From the NCBI GenBank assembly GCA_028718265.1, contig JAQUMG010000070.1, forward strand, positions 1 through 8,601: a DNA stretch of 8,601 nt. The letters are read 5' to 3'. This DNA is from Candidatus Omnitrophota bacterium (GTDB taxonomy: Bacteria > Omnitrophota > Koll11 > JAHIPI01). Within the stretch, counting starts at the first letter, position 1. Each line of letters begins with the position of its first letter. Below are positions 6,545-8,601 of the stretch, piece after piece. A program made the position numbers and the translations under genes. Under the pieces are notes generated by a model. It saw only the letters and a list, made by a program, of their open reading frames with translations. It had not been told where the DNA came from and ran no database searches.

Positions 6545-7609
6545 ATGAAACTGGATATGAGCGCGCTTCTTGAAACGCTGGTTGAAAAAAAAGCATCCGA
6601 TCTGCATATATCGGCAAATTCGCCCCCCAAAATAAGGATAGACGAACGGCTTGCGAATATATCCGGAGACATATTATATGCCGAGGACACAAAAAATCTT
6701 GCATATAGCATGTTATCCAAAGAACAGATTGTCATTTTTGAAAGGACTAAAGAACTCGATTTTTCATTCGAGCTCGCGAAAAAGGGGAGATTCAGGGTCA
6801 ATGTATTTATTCAGAGGGGAAATATCGGTATTGCCATAAGACTGATACCGTTTAAAATAATGAGTTTCGAGGAATGCGGCTTGCCGGTAGATATAGTGAC
6901 TTCTTTATGCAGAAAGCCGAAGGGGCTGGTACTTGTCACCGGAGCTACGGGTATGGGAAAATCTACCTCTCTGGCGTCCATGGTGGATTTTATAAACTCC
7001 GAGCGGGATTGCCATATTGTTACCGTCGAGGATCCGATCGAGTTTGTCCATACAAATAAAAAAGCGCTGATAGACCAAAGGGAGATTCATTACGATACTC
7101 TTTCGTTCGGATCTGCGCTTAAGCATGTGCTAAGGCAGGACCCGGACGTGATACTTATAGGCGAGATGAGAGACCTTGAAACTATTGAGTCCGCGTTGAT
7201 CATTGCCGAAACCGGTCACCTTGTATTTGCAACCCTGCATACATCGGATAGCATTCAGACGATTAACAGGGTTATCGACGTCTTCCCGTCGCATCAGCAA
7301 CAGCAGATAAGGACCCAGCTTTCCTTTGTGCTTTTAGGGGTACTGTCTCAGCAACTTATACCCAAGCCGCAATCTTCCGGAAGGGTGCTGGCCACGGAAG
7401 TCCTGGTGGTGACTTCCGCAATCAGATCTCTGGTAAGGGAATCAAAGATTCACCAGATATATTCCAATATACAGACAGGGCAAAAAGAGGGCATGCGTAC
7501 CATGAATCAGGCCCTGTACGAATTGCAGAAAAAAGGATCAATAAGTTACGAAGAGTGTTTTGCGAGAAGCACAGACGTCGAAGACCTCGCGAGGCTGTTT
7601 AAGAAATAA
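6545..7609 (+). CDS. pilT: PilT, type IV pilus retraction ATPase
   Basis: Cytoplasmic hexameric AAA+-like secretion ATPase that powers pilus disassembly at the inner membrane. Its 354 residues match the family length (about 345-370). The N-terminal PAS-like domain begins LLETLVEKKASDLHISANSPPKIRI. The Walker A is GATGMGKS (133-140, K139). The Asp box VTVEDPIEFVH carries the catalytic Glu at 162. The Walker B is DVILIGEMRDLET with E207, and the His-box region reads AETGHLVFATLHTSD. The C-terminal segment AIRSLVRESKIHQIYSNIQTGQ is typical of PilT; its LVRESKIHQIY stretch resembles the AIRNLIREGK region needed for retraction in characterised PilT proteins. GGAG (6535-6538) lies 6 bases before the ATG. 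The neighbours are the HAMP-GAF protein upstream and two MshEN proteins downstream. PilU is the main alternative, but the sequence looks closer to PilT. Confidence 0.95.
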   Translation: MKLDMSALLETLVEKKASDLHISANSPPKIRIDERLANISGDILYAEDTKNLAYSMLSKEQIVIFERTKELDFSFELAKKGRFRVNVFIQRGNIGIAIRLIPFKIMSFEECGLPVDIVTSLCRKPKGLVLVTGATGMGKSTSLASMVDFINSERDCHIVTVEDPIEFVHTNKKALIDQREIHYDTLSFGSALKHVLRQDPDVILIGEMRDLETIESALIIAETGHLVFATLHTSDSIQTINRVIDVFPSHQQQQIRTQLSFVLLGVLSQQLIPKPQSSGRVLATEVLVVTSAIRSLVRESKIHQIYSNIQTGQKEGMRTMNQALYELQKKGSISYEECFARSTDVEDLARLFKK

Positions 7610-7618
7610 ATATCAGAT

Positions 7619-7625
7619 AAGGAAG
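7619..7625 (+). promoter_or_regulatory. Ribosome binding site that fixes the start of the MshEN gene
   Basis: AAGGAAG ends 3 bases before the ATG at 7629, with the AAGGA core 5 bases away. This supports a start at 7629 rather than the upstream in-frame ATG at 7560, which lies within pilT and would add 23 residues unlike the family. Confidence 0.65.
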
Positions 7626-7628
7626 ATC

Positions 7629-8090
7629 ATGTCACCGCAAAAACGAGTAATATCAAAACAACTGGGAGACCTCCTGATAGAGCGGGGTATAATAAAACGG
7701 GAGGATTTGGACAGAGCGTTAAAACTCCAGAAGGAGAAAGGCGGACTTATTGGCGATATACTTGTGAGCTTAGGTTGTACGGACGAGGAGCAGATAGCCC
7801 AGGCCATTACCGTTCAGTACGGTTTTCCGTATTTGCCGCTCGCCAGTTATGAGATAGAACAGAGAATCGTAGATATGATTCCGGAAAATGTCGCCAGGCA
7901 GTATTGCCTTATAGGTATTGATAAAATAGGAGACACCTTAACGATAGCCATGGCAAATCCGCTTAATTTACAGGCGACAGAGGACATAGAGCTTATATCG
8001 GGCTCGCAAGTGCAGATCTTCGTCAGTACCACAACCGACATAAAGAATGCGCTGGATAAATATTATCAGAAGAAGAAAAAAGAAAAATAG
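7629..8090 (+). CDS. Stand-alone MshEN (T2SSE_N) domain protein
   Basis: A 153-residue cytoplasmic protein consisting almost only of an MshEN domain, the N-terminal domain of GspE/PilB/MshE ATPases that binds cyclic di-GMP in several of them. Two 24-residue helical repeats are visible at 11-34 (QLGDLLIERG...LKLQ) and 40-63 (LIGDILVSLG...ITVQ). A GYFPxxxL-like link (YGFPYLPL) follows, then the alpha/beta half with LTIAMANPLNLQATEDI. In the c-di-GMP-binding consensus each repeat starts with Arg (RLG). Here those positions are Gln 11 and Leu 40, while the final Gln residues (34, 63) are kept, so binding may be weak or lost. The C-terminus is a lysine-rich tail with no ATPase. It lies 19 bases after pilT and 15 before a paralogous MshEN gene. 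It may act as an adaptor or decoy for the pilus motor, which is an inference. Confidence 0.88.
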   Translation: MSPQKRVISKQLGDLLIERGIIKREDLDRALKLQKEKGGLIGDILVSLGCTDEEQIAQAITVQYGFPYLPLASYEIEQRIVDMIPENVARQYCLIGIDKIGDTLTIAMANPLNLQATEDIELISGSQVQIFVSTTTDIKNALDKYYQKKKKEK

Positions 8091-8105
8091 CCGAAAGCTG
8101 ATAAA

Positions 8106-8601
8106 ATGGCCTTATCGCTAAAGGAGCGCCTCAATAAAATATTACTGGAAAGAGGGCTCATCACCGCCGAGAAGCTTAAAGAAGCTTTGAACATACAAAG
8201 AGAAAAGGGCGGCAAGCTCAGCGATATTTTAATTAATAACGGTTTTGTAGACAGAAAAGACCTGATGGTAGTCCTCAGCGAAGAGCTCGGCATACCCCCT
8301 ATCAATCTGTCCCGCTATAAAATAGACCCGTCACTAATAAAATTAATCCCGCGCAAATTGGCGTACCGCTACAAATTCATGCCCATATCACGAATGGGGG
8401 ACCTGCTTACCGTAGTAATGGCTGATCCGCTTAATGTATTTGCCATGGACGAGATAAAATCTCTGACCGGTTTTCAGATAGGCATACTTGTCGCCACCGA
8501 TAAGGATATTGACGATGCGATAGATGAGTATTATGGTGAAAGTGCGCACGAGGCCATCGAAGAGATTATGGAGGGCATGGAGAAGGTCGGCAGGATAGAG
8601 A
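8106..8601 (+). CDS. MshEN-domain N-terminus, probably of a PilB/GspE-type ATPase, 3'-partial
   Basis: The frame is open from the ATG at 8106 to the window end: 165 full codons with no stop. The visible part is an MshEN domain paralogous to the preceding gene: ERLNKILLERGLITAEKL..., then LTVVMADPLNVFAMDEIKSLTG and DIDDAIDEYYGE. An acidic linker (HEAIEEIMEGMEKVGRIE) follows, of the kind that joins MshEN to the ATPase in PilB and GspE proteins; the Walker motifs would lie outside the window. First repeat (8-31): Arg8 is present but Gly is Asn10. Second repeat (37-60): Lys37, Ser39 and Glu60 replace Arg, Gly and Gln. The ribosome binding site is weak (GAAAG, about 10 bases upstream), so coupling to the gene ending at 8090 is likely. 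The role as pilus assembly ATPase is inferred from pilT nearby; a second stand-alone MshEN protein is possible. Confidence 0.82.
   Translation, partial: MALSLKERLNKILLERGLITAEKLKEALNIQREKGGKLSDILINNGFVDRKDLMVVLSEELGIPPINLSRYKIDPSLIKLIPRKLAYRYKFMPISRMGDLLTVVMADPLNVFAMDEIKSLTGFQIGILVATDKDIDDAIDEYYGESAHEAIEEIMEGMEKVGRIE

Noticed and set aside
7560..7628. An in-frame upstream ATG that would extend the MshEN protein by 23 residues into pilT.
   Set aside because: The extra residues are unlike the family and overlap pilT, while the ATG at 7629 has its own ribosome binding site directly upstream.

Overview
This window reads entirely on the + strand and looks like a piece of a Gram-negative-type bacterial chromosome. 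The protein sequences (a TIGR03960-like radical SAM protein, a HAMP-GAF protein with a decayed GGDEF domain, and tandem MshEN proteins around pilT) resemble what is often seen in candidate phyla such as Omnitrophota. That assignment is an inference from remembered protein style, not from a search.

Layout. (1) 1-2621: the end of a cell-elongation operon, with PBP2 (mrdA, 5' end cut off by the window) followed after 3 bases by rodA. Together they form the SEDS glycosyltransferase and class B transpeptidase pair that polymerises and crosslinks lateral-wall peptidoglycan. (2) 2622-3190: a 569-base stretch with no gene, filled by two neighbouring elements of about 250 bases. Each is bounded by inverted arms and packed with nested hairpins. 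A weak promoter candidate lies at the right edge. (3) 3191-4966: a 591-codon radical SAM protein with an N-terminal B12-binding-like domain and a CxxxCxxC cluster motif. (4) 4967-5121: an intergenic region with a near-consensus sigma70-type promoter. Its -35 box lies in an 11-base tandem duplication and touches a palindrome. (5) 5122-8601: an apparent operon of a two-TM HAMP-GAF-degenerate GGDEF protein, the PilT retraction ATPase, a stand-alone MshEN-domain protein, and the start of a second MshEN protein that runs off the window and is probably the N-terminus of a PilB/GspE-type assembly ATPase.

How the genes may work together. The 3' operon looks like a control-and-motor block for a type IV pilus or related secretion machine. 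PilT drives retraction and the last gene probably drives extension. The MshEN domains are of the kind that bind cyclic di-GMP in other bacteria. The membrane protein at the head of the operon has the architecture of a diguanylate cyclase but has lost most active-site signature residues, so it is more likely a receptor or scaffold than a c-di-GMP synthase. The MshEN copies also depart from the ligand-binding consensus.

I see no rRNA, tRNA, CRISPR array, transposase or phage gene. The least explained DNA is the palindromic mosaic between rodA and the radical SAM gene.
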